From Dactylorhiza incarnata (Eukaryota > Streptophyta > Magnoliopsida > Asparagales > Orchidaceae), in NCBI GenBank assembly GCA_033032865.1, contig JAWHQI010000263.1:3249501-3313500 (forward strand): DNA of 64,000 bases, in the 5' to 3' direction. The notes beneath the pieces were generated by a model. That model did no database searches and had not been told where the DNA came from. It saw only the letters and a program-made list of their open reading frames with translations. This document shows positions 10,330-20,651 of this stretch, piece by piece. A program made the translations under genes and the position numbers. Position 1 is the stretch's first letter; the number at the start of each line of letters is the position of its first letter.

Positions 10330-11628
10330 GATATTTCAGAAGACGCAATTATGAGGAGCAATCAAAAAGAGCACAAGATGTGGGAAAGAGTTTCATATTT
10401 CACAGCACAAGACCTAGTACTTGCTTAGGACAGAGAACCCCAAAATCACTCTCATATCGTTGGTCATTTTTAGAAAGTAAGGCTAGCAAATTTCGAGGAT
10501 GTATTCGATAGATTGAGCAACGAAACCCTAACGGTGCATCTAAACTCGATATTGCAAATATTTATTTATATTTAAAATATTATATCAATTAATTAATACA
10601 TTATTATAATTATTTCCTTTTGTAGCTCAATCAAGCTAAAATTTTATATGAAGATGATCCGAAAGAGAATAAAGGCTTCTTGTTTGATCATGTTTGGTCT
10701 ATCTTGAAAAATACAGAGAATGGATAGATATGTCCGGGTCTACAATATGCATGAACTCTCAGAATATTTGCATGTCGCAAACTTTTGATTCTAACTCTCA
10801 CAGTCAACAGAGAAGTATAAACTTAAATATAGACAACAATGAAATGAACCGTGATATAGTACTGGAGATATAGAATTCTCGATCTCAAATTCAAATAATC
10901 GACCTGCTGGAAGAAAGAAAGAAAAGAGAGGAGGAGAAAATTAGTGGTAAGAGTTGTGATATTGAGAGCCAAACTAAAGAAAATGAAGAAATCTTAGAGA
11001 TTTTAAAAAGAGGGCAAGAACAACGAGCAATTGATGGGTCTTCTATGCATCAACTCATGAAGTTAAAAGTCAAAAATGATAAGAGAAAGTTAGATCTTCA
11101 CAGTGTTAAACAAGATCACGATATCATGATGATATATTTGGATAACATAAAAGGAACTCCAGAGCGGTAATATTTTCGGCAGAAAAAACAAGCAATTATG
11201 AATAGAAACATTAAAAACCACTATTTGGAGGATCTTCATCACTTGAAGGAACCGAATATGGAGGACTCATGTATGGAGTTAGTGGTTACGGAGGAAGCCA
11301 TTATGGAAGAGACCAATATGGAGGACCTCTATTTAGAGGAGGTCACCATGGAGGAAGCCAGTATGGAGGAGACTCACATGGAGGACCTCAATTTGGAGGG
11401 CCTCAATTTGGAGGACCTCAATTTGGAGGAAGCCAGTACCGAGAAAACAGTATGACGGAAGCCAGTATGGAGGAGAGCAATATGGATGACCTCAGTTCGG
11501 AGAAGGCCAACACGAAGGAAGCCAATATGGGGAAGCGACTATGGAGTAACTGGAAATGGAGGAGAACAACACGGGGGAGCGCACACGGAAGTCATAGCGA
11601 ACCCGGTGATGACCTCCCAGAATTTTAG
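10330..11628 (+). pseudogene. Harbinger-associated second ORF (NAM-associated / 'GST T3-like' type), degenerate
   Basis: The plus strand shows the blocks of the Myb/NAM-associated protein that accompanies plant PIF/Harbinger transposases: KEHKMWERV (about 10367), PKSLSYRW, SKFRGC (about 10490), GASKLDI (about 10540), then after an AT-rich intron ending TTTTGTAG at about 10625, LNQAKILYEDDPKENKG and FDHVWSILK. A charged coiled-coil follows (10890-11150), then a YGG/GGPQFGG-rich tail (11269-11430). Several frameshifts and an in-frame stop make it non-functional. Known relatives help the transposase bind DNA or enter the nucleus; that role is inferred by family. It is divergent from the transposase relic at 5349-5990. 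Confidence 0.65.
11380..11424 (+). repeat. 15-bp coding minisatellite (GGPQF units)
   Basis: Three consecutive 15-bp units (GGAGGACCTCAATTT with one variant) encode repeated Gly-Gly-Pro-Gln-Phe in the tail of the Harbinger-associated ORF. Related GGAGGA/GGAAGC units extend over 11230-11530. Confidence 0.75.
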
Positions 11629-11839
11629 TATTAATTCCTAATGTAATATTTTTATGTATTGCTTATTATATTTCAGTTATGCAATCAAATTTGGAATAAA
11701 AATAAACTTAAAAAATATAATAAAATAATGTAATGAAAAAAATAAATTAATAAAAATAATAATTTATCATTATAATTATTACATATATATATATATATGA
11801 CTACACACATATACATAAAAATATCATGTTCTCCAAATA

Positions 11840-11939
11840 TGAAGAACATGGTTGGAGTTGGAACAACCAAGTTCTCCATATTTGGAGAACATGGTACAAT
11901 GAGAATCTCTAAATATAGAGATCCTCATTGGAGTTGCTC
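11840..11939. mobile_element. Right terminus of the Harbinger element
   Basis: This stretch contains nested inverted words (TTCTCCATATTTGGAGAA; TCTCTAAATATAGAGA) and ends CATTGGAGTTGCTC. It is followed by TAA at 11940-11942, the usual 3-bp target of PIF/Harbinger. The reverse complement GAGCAACTCCAATG is a plausible terminal inverted repeat. No matching left terminus was found in the window, consistent with loss of the element's left part. Confidence 0.5.
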
Positions 11940-11942
11940 TAA

Positions 11943-12879
11943 CACATTCTCTTCCAGCGACACTTCGTCCCGCTCCTAGCCGCTCTGATTCACCGGTGAA
12001 CGTCTCCCCTAGCAGCCCAACTCGGCGGTGAACGTCTCCCCTAGCAGACTCGACGTGCCGGCGATACCATCTTTCTCCTATAGCAGCTCCTCATTCCGCC
12101 CCTCCCTTCTCCAGGGAACTCCTGAGCAGAGCCCGACCTCATTTTACCGGCAAACCCAACCTTGAGAGGAGATTGATTTTCATCACATTTTGGTATTTGT
12201 TTCTCCTTCCCATTTATGCTTCTTTAGCTTTTCAGTAGCACTATATTACTACTAGTTTTGAGATATGTTGATGTTCATATAAAGTTGCTCTATTTGTACT
12301 AATTTTGAGGTATGTTTATGCTAATGATTTGAATTTTAATGTTATTTTGCAGCTTTTCAATATGACTAAGAAGGAGAAGCAAATATAATTATGAATGACT
12401 ACTAGTTTTGAGATATGTTAATTTTCATATAAAGTTAATCGTGCAACAAACATGTATGAGAATGACATAAGATAAAGTTTTTTGTACACCTCAAAAATGA
12501 AAAGCCTTGTGTTATAGGTTGATGCATTTTTGAATACAACATTCCATCTTGGAATCAAGGAAGAAGACAATGGAGCATTGGAAGAAATGGCCGAGGCACA
12601 AGAAGTGTCTTCTGGTCACGGGGATGGAAGATGGATCGTCACGCGTTGTTGTTTTTGTTGTACATAATTTATATGTATTTGAAATAGTTTGAGACTTCTC
12701 TTCTGTTATTCGTTCATTGTTTTCAAGTTCTTAGATTTTGGGTATATTTCCATGAAGTGTGCAGACAGGATTTTGTACTAGGTATTTTTCATGAAGTTCT
12801 TGAATTTTAGAAATCTTTGAGCTACTTCTAGTGTTAGGTATGACCTTGCTACTTATACCTTGTATTTTGGGTAAATATG
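11943..12879. other. Spacer with small direct repeats and a possible coding relic
   Basis: GGTGAACGTCTCCCCTAGCAG occurs twice (about 11995 and 12030). A segment of about 45 bp starting TACTAGTTTTGAGATATGTT occurs at about 12247 and again at about 12398. Around 12520-12640 the plus strand reads as a short open segment (VDAFLNTTFHLG-like) of unknown origin. No gene can be named. Confidence 0.35.
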
Positions 12880-13182
12880 GACTCTGATGGGTTGTCATCT
12901 ATTATGTAGAGAAACTCGGGCTGCGATTAGCCAAAAACCCAACTCCTCCACTAAGATGAGGGGGTCATGGGGGAAGAAAGTGGGTCAAACCCACTATCTC
13001 CTCGCACAACTGCAACCGCAACCACGCACAGTCGCGCGCAACGCCACGCCCAAACACGCACGCGCGACCGAACGCACGCGATCGCGCACACGACCTCGTC
13101 ATGGTCGCACACATCCACATGCGCACTACCACGCGCGGTACCGCGCAACCGCGCACGTGCGCGCGGCCTCCGCGCTAGGGCG

Positions 13183-13320
13183 CGCGGCCCGCACGCGCGC
13201 GGCCAGCGCGCGCGCGGCCCGCACGCGCGCGGCCCGCACGCGCGCGGCCCGCACGCGCGCGGCCCGCACGCGCGCGGCCCGCACGCGCGCGGCCCGCACG
13301 CGCGCGACCAGCGAGGAATG
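13183..13320. repeat. GCGCGC-rich 15-bp array in the Tat-1 5' LTR
   Basis: About seven tandem copies of GCCCGCACGCGCGCG occur in the upstream part of the LTR. The alternating purine-pyrimidine runs are of the type that can adopt Z-DNA. The corresponding part of the 3' LTR (27060-27300) carries a different array. Confidence 0.85.
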
Positions 13321-13785
13321 ACGAGGTCCACACGCGCGGCCCGCTAACGCGGGTGCGGCCTGCGCGCTAGCGCACTAGCGCGCGCGGCCTGCTGGTCGAC
13401 CCCCCTCGGCACGCCCGCCGCGCCCCCCTTTGCGTCGTCCTCGCACAGCTCCGGTCGTGCTTTTACGGCGCTCTCGCTCAACGCGCACTTAGCACCGCTA
13501 AGTCCGTAGCGCGCATTTGATCCGCGCACACTTGAACGTTGCAAATTAAGTTCATAGTGCGCGCAGTTGCTAACTCCACTTTCCCTCTTAAGACTGCAGG
13601 ATTTGCACATTGCAATCAGGAAAATGCCAAGGAAGCTGACCGAACTGCCCGAACTGACCGGGGGGCAAAATCATCATATTCAGAAAGCGGCGATCCGTGT
13701 GCACTCGATCATCGGTCGAGATCGGCCCATCAGGTGGTTACGGTGGTTACAACGACGAAATTACTGGGTCACCCCCGGCCAAGTC

Positions 13786-13793
13786 TATAAAAA
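13786..13793 (+). promoter_or_regulatory. TATA box of the Tat-1 5' LTR
   Basis: TATAAAAA lies about 500 bp before the LTR end, at the expected U3/R boundary. The same box occurs in the 3' LTR at 27705-27712. Confidence 0.65.
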
Positions 13794-13856
13794 AACCTTG
13801 AATCCTCATTTGAGGGGATCTGACTTTTGGGCATCCGAGAGAGCTCCTTGAGGATT

Positions 13857-13975
13857 TCCTTCGAAGATCTCCTTCGCGTTTCGAAGATCTCTTTCGCGGT
13901 TCGAAGATCTCCTTCGCGGTTTGAAGATCTCCTTCATCACTTGAAGATCTTCTTCGGACTTTGAAGACTTTCTGC
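13857..13975. repeat. About 20-bp tandem repeat (TTCGAAGATCTCCTTCGCG) in Tat-1 LTR
   Basis: Five to six imperfect units lie just downstream of the TATA box, so they would be in the transcript leader. The 3' LTR carries the same set at about 27779-27890. Confidence 0.85.
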
Positions 13976-14289
13976 AACACCAAGACACTTAGCTTTTCTG
14001 AGAGGTGGCCTGTCACCCTCGGAGAATTTTCTTCAACTGCAATTGTAACGAGAAGCGGCCTGTCGCTCTCTGAACTTGTAACTTCGTTTGTAACACTCCA
14101 ACACTTAGTGAAATTTGGCTGGCACCGATCCGGCCACATGGTCTTTTACCCTTTCCGGGTTTTCCACTCTAAAAAAGCTCTCTTGCCACCTGTTTGTTCT
14201 CTCTGTGACTGTTTGCGCATTCGGCCCACTCTCGGGCTAAGACGGTTCAATTTGCCCGGTCTAGAAGAGCGTCGAGTGACCCGCAACAG

Positions 14290-14307
14290 TTTGGCGCCGT
14301 CTGTGGG
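14290..14307 (+). other. Tat-1 primer-binding site
   Basis: TTTGGCGCCGTCTGTGGG begins one base after the LTR end. This GGCGCCGT-type sequence is a common Ty3/Gypsy primer site in plants; I do not assign the tRNA. Confidence 0.75.
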
Positions 14308-16207
14308 AAAGGTGTTCCCCAAACTCTGCAAAGACTTATCAAAGACAGTATTCGCTTCATAGAAATACTTGTGGCTAACAGCGATGGCAAGAAGAAGTGC
14401 TCGCACCACCGATGGTTCCATCCCAGAAGGACGCATCGACCCCTCTCCCTCTCATTCACTCATCAACGCGCCTCCCGCCGAAGAGCCAGCGTTAGCACCC
14501 ATTGCCGAGCTAGAGGGGCGTATGCGCCAGATGGAGGAGCAGCAAACTGAAATGCTGGCTCTCTTCAGAAACCTCGGAGCTCCGTAAGCTCCCGTTCCAC
14601 CCACCGCACCAGTCATCCCTCCACCCTTGATCTCGAATCAAGCTCCATTGGTGGAAGCTGCTCAAGAGAGAGACACCTACGAAGAGGAATACTCAGATGC
14701 TGCCAGCTCCGCGCATCCGGTCCGCCCCGCCAGGGGCGCTAGAAGAGAACCCCTCCACCGTCAGCAAGGAGGGGTAGGAGTCGATCAAGCCATAGGAAGG
14801 CCCTTTCGCGAAGAGATCCGCGATGTGATTGCCGAAGAGTATGGACAGGCTGGGCGCAGGTGCATCTTCGCCCGCCGCCCCCTACGTCGCGGCTCCCCGC
14901 TGGTACAACAAATCTTGGACCATCCGATCCCGCATGGTTTCAAGCTTCCCAACATTGAGACATTTGATGGGATGGACGATCCCCTAGAGCACGTCAACCA
15001 TTTTACCACCATTATGCGGATCTACAACGCCGCTGATCAGCTCCTCTGCCAAGTGTTTCCGGCAACACTCAGGGGGCAGGCACGCACTTAGTTTCATTCC
15101 CTGCGGGATGGATCCATCAACAACTTCACCGAGATCACACAGCAGTTTACAGACCAGTTCGTCGCTAACCGAAGAATCGTTCGAGATCCCTCACATCTTT
15201 CAGGGATTCGCCAGAACGAAGGAGAGACCCTCAAAGACTTTTTCCGTCGCTTCACGGCTGAGGCGCGACAAATCCCAGGGGTTGATCCAGAACTTCTGCG
15301 CGGCGTTTTCCTGGGGGGACTCCGCCCAAGCGGATTTTACTCCGCTCTAATGAGGGAAACAGTACCAAGCTATCCAGATCTGGTGCACCGAGTGGAGGAA
15401 AAGATAGCGGCAGACGAAGCGATCGAAGCTCACCGCCGACAATTCAAAGGAGTGGTAAAGAGGAAGAGAGAAGAGCCAGCCCCGAAACAGCAAGAGAAGC
15501 GCCAAGGAAATTTACGTCAGCAAGACCATCCTGGGAATAGGCCCCCCAGAACCTACCAAGAGTACGCACCGCTCAATACCTCCCACACAAACGTACTCTA
15601 CGCAATACAGGATAACCCGGCACTACAAAGGCCAAGAGAACTTCCCCAGGGCAGGGGAAATCAGTCAAAGTACTGCGAGTTCCACCGAGGTGCAGGACAC
15701 GCCACCGAGGAATGCATCAAACTCAAAGATGAGATAGAGCGTCTCATTCGACAAGTTATCCTTGGAAGGTTCTTACAGGACCAGACGCAAAATCATCCCG
15801 CAAATAGAGAACAGTTGCCTGCTCGACAAGGCGCACAGGGCGACAGACAAGTAGTAGGGGTGGTGGAAACCATCTCAAGTGTTCCGTTCCCCACCGTCAA
15901 TTCCATTGCCCTGCCGGCAGAGACGATCAGCTTCGGAGATGAAGATTTAAAGGGACTGCTCATTCCGCACTAGGATCCATTGGTCGTCAGCGCAGAGATC
16001 GGCAACCCCAGCTTCCGCGTCAAACGGATACTGGTAGACAACGGCAGCTCCGTCAACGTCATGTTCATGACCGCTCTCCTCAGCATGAAGATCCTACCAG
16101 AAAGTCTCCAACCAGCTTCTGGACCAATCTACGGCTTCAACGGCAATCCTGTCCCGGTTAAAGGAACCATCGCTCTCCCTGTTACCCTAGGAGATTTCCC
16201 TAGGAGG

Positions 16208-17055
16208 CAGGGGCGGACCCACCTTGGGGCGAGTGTGGGCGGCCGCCCATACTCAAATTTTTTAAAAAAAAATTAATAGTATTAGCCACGGCAAAAAGCC
16301 GTGGCTAATACCCTTTTTTAACTTAATATTATTAGCCACGGCAAAAAGCCGTGGCTAATACCATTTTTTTAACTTAATAGTACAATGCCCTATTCTCAAC
16401 CCCTCACCCCACCCACCCCCGACAGCTCGCGACATGTCACAAGCCAGTGAAATCCCTCCCCCTCTCTGGCCGACGGAATCCCTCACCCTCTCAATCGGAC
16501 GGACGAAGGCCCTCTTCCTCTCAATCTGACCGACGGAAGCCTTCCCCCTCTCAATCCGACCGACAGAATCCCTCCGACTCCGACCCTCCGGCCTCCTCTC
16601 AGTCCAATGCCTCAGAAGGTTTGATTTCATCAATTTTTTTGTAGATCTTGATTTTGTAGATGCGAATCTGTTTTATTTAGATAATCATTATATTATCCAA
16701 AAAGATCTGTTTTGAAAATTTTCCTGAACGAACCCAGCAGATCTGATTTCATTAAGGATATTATCTTTTTGGATGCTGCTTTTTTCTGAGCATTTTTTTG
16801 TAGAGCTGTTTTATTTTTTTCAAAATCATTTAGTTTATTTGGTAAGCTATCAATGCATGCATGTCTCCCAGAAGTCAGAACACATTTCTTTGAATTTTAT
16901 TTGCTTTAGTTTTTCTTATTATGCCTCGGTCTACAAAAGATTTTTTGTATAATTTTTGTCATATTAATGATTAATGTACTTGTTTCATATTTTTCAAATT
17001 TTTTTGCAATTTTTTAGTCCGCCCACACTGGAAAAAATTCCTGCGTCCGCCACTG
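16208..17055. mobile_element. Short non-autonomous hAT element in the Tat-1 protease
   Basis: A perfect 8-bp duplication CTAGGAGG flanks it (16200-16207 and 17056-17063). The left end is CAGGGGCGGACCCA and the right end, on the other strand, CAGTGGCGGACGCA. A second inverted pair (GTGTGGGCGG / CCGCCCACAC) lies just inside. It has no transposase. Inside are two perfect hairpins (16280-16360) and four 30-bp tandem units starting at 16472, 16502, 16532 and 16562. Its first 14 bases are identical to those of the hAT at 7997. Confidence 0.92.
16280..16360. repeat. Twin perfect hairpins
   Basis: TATTAGCCACGGC, loop AAAAA, GCCGTGGCTAATA occurs at 16280-16310 and again unchanged at 16330-16360, a 50-bp period. 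Each has a 13-bp perfect stem. Confidence 0.95.
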
Positions 17056-17529
17056 CTAGGAGGGCTACCCGCGACGTGCAATTCGTGGTAATCGAGACAG
17101 AATCGCCTTAAAACACGATTTTCGGTCGACCGTTGCAGGTCCTATTTGGAGCTATCCCGTCCATCCCACACCTCGCAATGAAGTTTGTCACCCCAGGAGG
17201 AATTGTAGTTGTCCGTGGAAACCAGGAAGCAGCACGTGCATGCTATCTGCAGCATTTGGAGCCTGGACAAGGAGCCGCCCTGTGCGCCACCACATCCAGA
17301 ACTTGAAGCCCCAAAAGGAGCTAGGAATTGGGCAGAAATGTCTTACTATATTCCAAACTCGTCAAATTGTCTTTAAAAACTCTTGTTTGTAATAGTTATT
17401 CTAGACAAGTCGTAAGCCTGCGCTTACGCAGGAACTATTGTGTGTTAAATTTCGAAATGTTTTCTCTGCTTCAAGCCCTGCTATTCAAACACAGTTAAGA
17501 TCAACTGCAAGCAGCGCCAATTGTTGTAA

Positions 17530-17907
17530 TATCAACGACATCCCCCAGGTCGGTTAAGCGAACCTCCCACTATCCGGCTCGAATCGCTCGCCATTCGCCC
17601 ACGTAGTAGGTTCCGACACCACCTGGGTCTCGTCCTCTAAACCGCGTCGCCAGGGCCTGCCCCCCTCGCGCTCGCAAACGGTTCGAAGCGTCTGCCCTTC
17701 ACCGCTTCTATCAACGACATCCCCCAGGTCGGTTAAGTAAACCTCCCACTACCCGGCTAGAATCGCTCGTCATTCGCACACGTAGTAGGTTTCGACACCA
17801 CCTATGTAAACCGCGTCGCTAGGGCCTGCCCCCCTCGCGCTCGCAAACGGTTCGAAGCGTCTGCCCTTTACCGCTTCTATCAACGACATCCCCAGGTCGG
17901 TTAAGAG
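17530..17907. repeat. About 180-bp tandem array of Tat-1, left part
   Basis: Units start with ATCAACGACATCCCC at 17531, 17710 and 17879, and contain CCTCCCACTA, CACGTAGTAGGTT and CCTGCCCCCCTCGCG words. The second unit has an internal deletion. The array is interrupted by Copia-1 and resumes at 25840. Such arrays before the 3' LTR are characteristic of Tat/Ogre-type elements. Confidence 0.9.
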
Positions 17908-17912
17908 AACCT

Positions 17913-19137
17913 TGTTGGAACATGGTCTTCCGCATCTCCTAGGTTTGAGAATAACAAATCCTATGTGTATTTGATCTTGTGTGTTTAAGTGTGCAGGATA
18001 ACAAAGTCCACATGACTCAAGGATTACATAAGAAGGTTGCCCCCAAAGTTGAGCCATCAAATCCAAATCTCCCATTAGCGCTGGCGGTAGTGCTAGCGCA
18101 GGCGCTAGCTGCATTCGACGAACTGTTAACGACGCTCGACGGAATGCTCATAACGGCGTTCGACGAAAATTCGCTCGACGAACTCTTTGCTCCGTTCGAC
18201 GAAATTTCGATCGACGAAATGTATTGCTTAAGCGCAATTGCCGGGAGAACTTATGGAAGGAGATAGCGCTAGGCGGTATCTGATAGCGCAGGCGGTAGCG
18301 AGGAGCAAAGTAGGCAAGGAAGAATTATTTCCTCGAATTGAAGATTCTGCCGCGCAGAATATATCCTAATATGGGATAGCGCCGACGGTAGCACTAGCGC
18401 AGGCGCTAGCGCTAAGTCTATAAAAAGGACATCTTGGCTCCGTCTTTAAAAGCCTCTTGAGATCCAGAATTCCAGAGCTTCGTGCCACAGCATAGAGAGG
18501 AAGTTTCAGAGAGACACTCCCACAAATCCATAAAGACCAAAGGAGATCTGTGGAGAAGATTTTAACACGCGTCATCATCGTGATGAAAGACCACATCAAC
18601 TATGATCATACTCTGCGTCTTCGTCTACTTCTCCAAGAGATCCACATAGAGGGAGTTTTACATTATTGTCTTTTCATTTCACATCTTTTCTGTAATCGTT
18701 TAGTGAAATTCGACTCGTGTTGGCGACTAGGTCTGGGTAAGACTTAGGGCTGAAATTCGCCTCGTGTTGGCGACTAGGTCTCGGGTGTAGGTCTAGGGGG
18801 TGCTCGAGTCCATATCCGGGGAAGGGTTGGCTAGAGCGGCTTGAGGCCGTATCCGGGGAAGGATCGGCTAAAGCCAACCGGTTCGTGGGGATACGAGTCG
18901 GTATAGAAAACAAAAAGAGTCTTTCTATTAGCTTTGATTTCTAGCTTCGATAAGAGATCAAGTTTTGTATCATGCTTCTCAAGTTAATAAAATCAAGTCT
19001 TTACTTTTACTTCACTTGATTTGTCTTGATCTTCTCTAGTTTACTAATCAAAGCTTTTTCAAAGTTATTCAAAATATATTATAAGTTTTTAAAACCCTTA
19101 TTCCCCCCCCCCTCTAAGGGCGCCTACCGATCCAACA
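17913..19137 (+). repeat. Copia-1 5' LTR
   Basis: It begins TGTTGGAACATGG and ends GATCCAACA (1225 bp). U3 carries TTCGACGAA words (18110-18215) and GCTAGCGC words. Confidence 0.95.
18419..18426 (+). promoter_or_regulatory. TATA box of Copia-1 5' LTR
   Basis: TATAAAAA is in the central LTR, conserved in the 3' LTR at 25119-25126. Confidence 0.65.
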
Positions 19138-19139
19138 AG

Positions 19140-19151
19140 TGGTATCAGAGC
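19140..19151 (+). other. Copia-1 primer-binding site
   Basis: TGGTATCAGAGC, complementary to the initiator methionine tRNA 3' region, the usual plant Copia primer, starts two bases after the LTR. Confidence 0.92.
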
Positions 19152-19186
19152 CAGGTTATTCCAAATCGGCTTAACAACCGGGAATA

Positions 19187-20651
19187 ATGGCGTCTCATAA
19201 TCTCGCTTCTATTAGCAGGGTAAATTTTTATGAAGAAGAAAAATCTCCTAAACCACATTTATTCGAAGGGAAAATTATAAAGGGTGGAAATTATTAATGG
19301 AAAAGTTTATTAAAAGTTTAGATATCAATGCATGGGATATAACAATAGTTAGACCAACGGACGAATCAAATAAACAAGAGCGTCACATAAATGCAAAAGC
19401 TATGCATTATATTTTTTTGTGCTTTATCTATAATTCAAATTAATATATTGTTTTTCTAGTGCATACAAAGTATGGAAATTTCTTGAAGAAATGTATGATT
19501 CTCCTTCTACAGGTATGGAACAATCGCAAGAACTGGAGAATGTGCAAGCTTGCACAAGTCTTCAAGAATGCTCCTCTCATGACAGATCAATGGAGCACAC
19601 ATCAAATGGAAAAGAAGAAGTACTGTCTTCAGAAGAGGAGTGCCAAAAAGATGTCAAAGAAACGATATGCTTAAATCGTGCCTCTCCCGAAAGCAATGTA
19701 AGGAAATCAAATCCCATTTTATGTACTTCTATTTCTACATTGCAAATGTTTCAAACTACAAAGCACAAAATTAAGAAATTAACAAATGATAATAAACATT
19801 TGCGCTTAGAAAATAAAAATTTAAAGGAAAAAATTAATGAACAATCAAATTCAAATTTATCAAGGTCTATCCATGGTTCCTTAGTTGAAAACACTACACC
19901 TTGTATGGAATTTGATGACTTAAAAGAAAAATGCAAGGAACTTGAAAAGGAACTTCTTTTTATAAAAGAATAAAATAAAAAATTATGTTTAGAAAATTCA
20001 TCTTTGGAAAATGATTGTGCTAAATGCAAAGACTATAAAATTGAAATTAAAGAGATGGATGAAACATTTGATGAATATAGAAATAACTATCAAGATCATA
20101 TAGATTCAATTGTTTCAACTCTTAAAAATAGCACAATAGCTTATAATAAAGCTAGACATAATCTAAAGATCAAAAATGATGAATTAAAATCAAAAATCAA
20201 CTTGCTTATGAAAATTATAAATACAAATTCACAATATCAAGAAATATCTAAAAGCAAGTTGAATATGAATATGAACATCTTAACTAAGTCTAATAATGGG
20301 AGCAAGAATCACAAAGTGTTTGTAAATCAAAATCAAAATCATCATTACTTGCAAAATCATGTTTCTCCCAACTCAAAATTAAAATTGCACAAATTTCCTA
20401 TGAACAATACTTTTAATAATCATTACAATCATAATCATCAATATAAAGATTATCATAATGGAAATTTGACAAATAAAAATAACGCAAAACCAATGTTTGA
20501 ATGGAGGCCCAAAACTAAAACTAAAACATTAATTTCACATGAAAGGACCCATTCATCAATATCTACCCACAAACCTACACGTTATATTTGGGTACCCAAA
20601 GGAACCACCACACTTGGTCCTCTTTGGATACCTAAATCTCTTATTCATTAG
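19187..20651 (+). pseudogene. Copia-1 gag relic with long coiled coil
   Basis: The ATG at 19187 follows the primer site by about 35 bp. The early part reads as a Copia gag N-terminus (about 19235-19345: PHLFEGK, then WKLLMEKFIKSLD). The frame then breaks near 19390-19490. From 19491 another frame continues to 20651 with a single in-frame stop at 19971-19973. It is rich in Lys, Glu and Asn and predicted to be coiled coil over about 19760-20220. The last residues contain TRYIWVPKG, a motif seen at the gag-pol junction of several plant Copia groups. The CCHC zinc knuckle is not visible. It ends without entering protease. Confidence 0.65.

Larger units (their letters stand above)
12885..14288 (+). 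repeat. Tat-1 5' LTR
   Basis: It begins TGATGGGTTGTCATC and ends CCGCAACA just before the primer-binding site. About 1.4 kb; most of it matches the 3' copy at 26789-28208 closely, except in the GC-rich array. Confidence 0.9.
14384..17306 (+). pseudogene. Tat-1 gag-protease, stops in frame and split by a hAT element
   Basis: From the ATG at 14384 one frame runs through gag into protease. It contains in-frame stops at 14585, 15089 and 15971, and another just after the hAT insertion (near 17108). The retrotransposon gag domain covers about 14930-15400 (FDGMDDPLEHVNHF near the start; FRRFTAEAR and LGGLRP later). A zinc-knuckle-like segment with YCEFHRGAGHATEEC is at about 15670-15715. The aspartic protease shows LVDNGSSVNVM at about 16030-16060. 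Removing 16208-17063 rejoins the frame through FGRP (about 17115) and TPGGIVVVRG (about 17190) to a stop at 17304-17306. No polymerase follows. Several stops are explicable as C-to-T or G-to-A changes, as expected of methylated, silenced copies. Confidence 0.8.

Noticed and set aside
13183..13320. Tandem 15-bp array considered as a CRISPR-like repeat
   Set aside because: No spacers, a plant nuclear context, and it lies within an LTR.
12887..13347. Ala/Arg/Thr-rich frames on both strands in the Tat-1 LTR
   Set aside because: All frames through the GCGC array are open; this is composition, inside an LTR.
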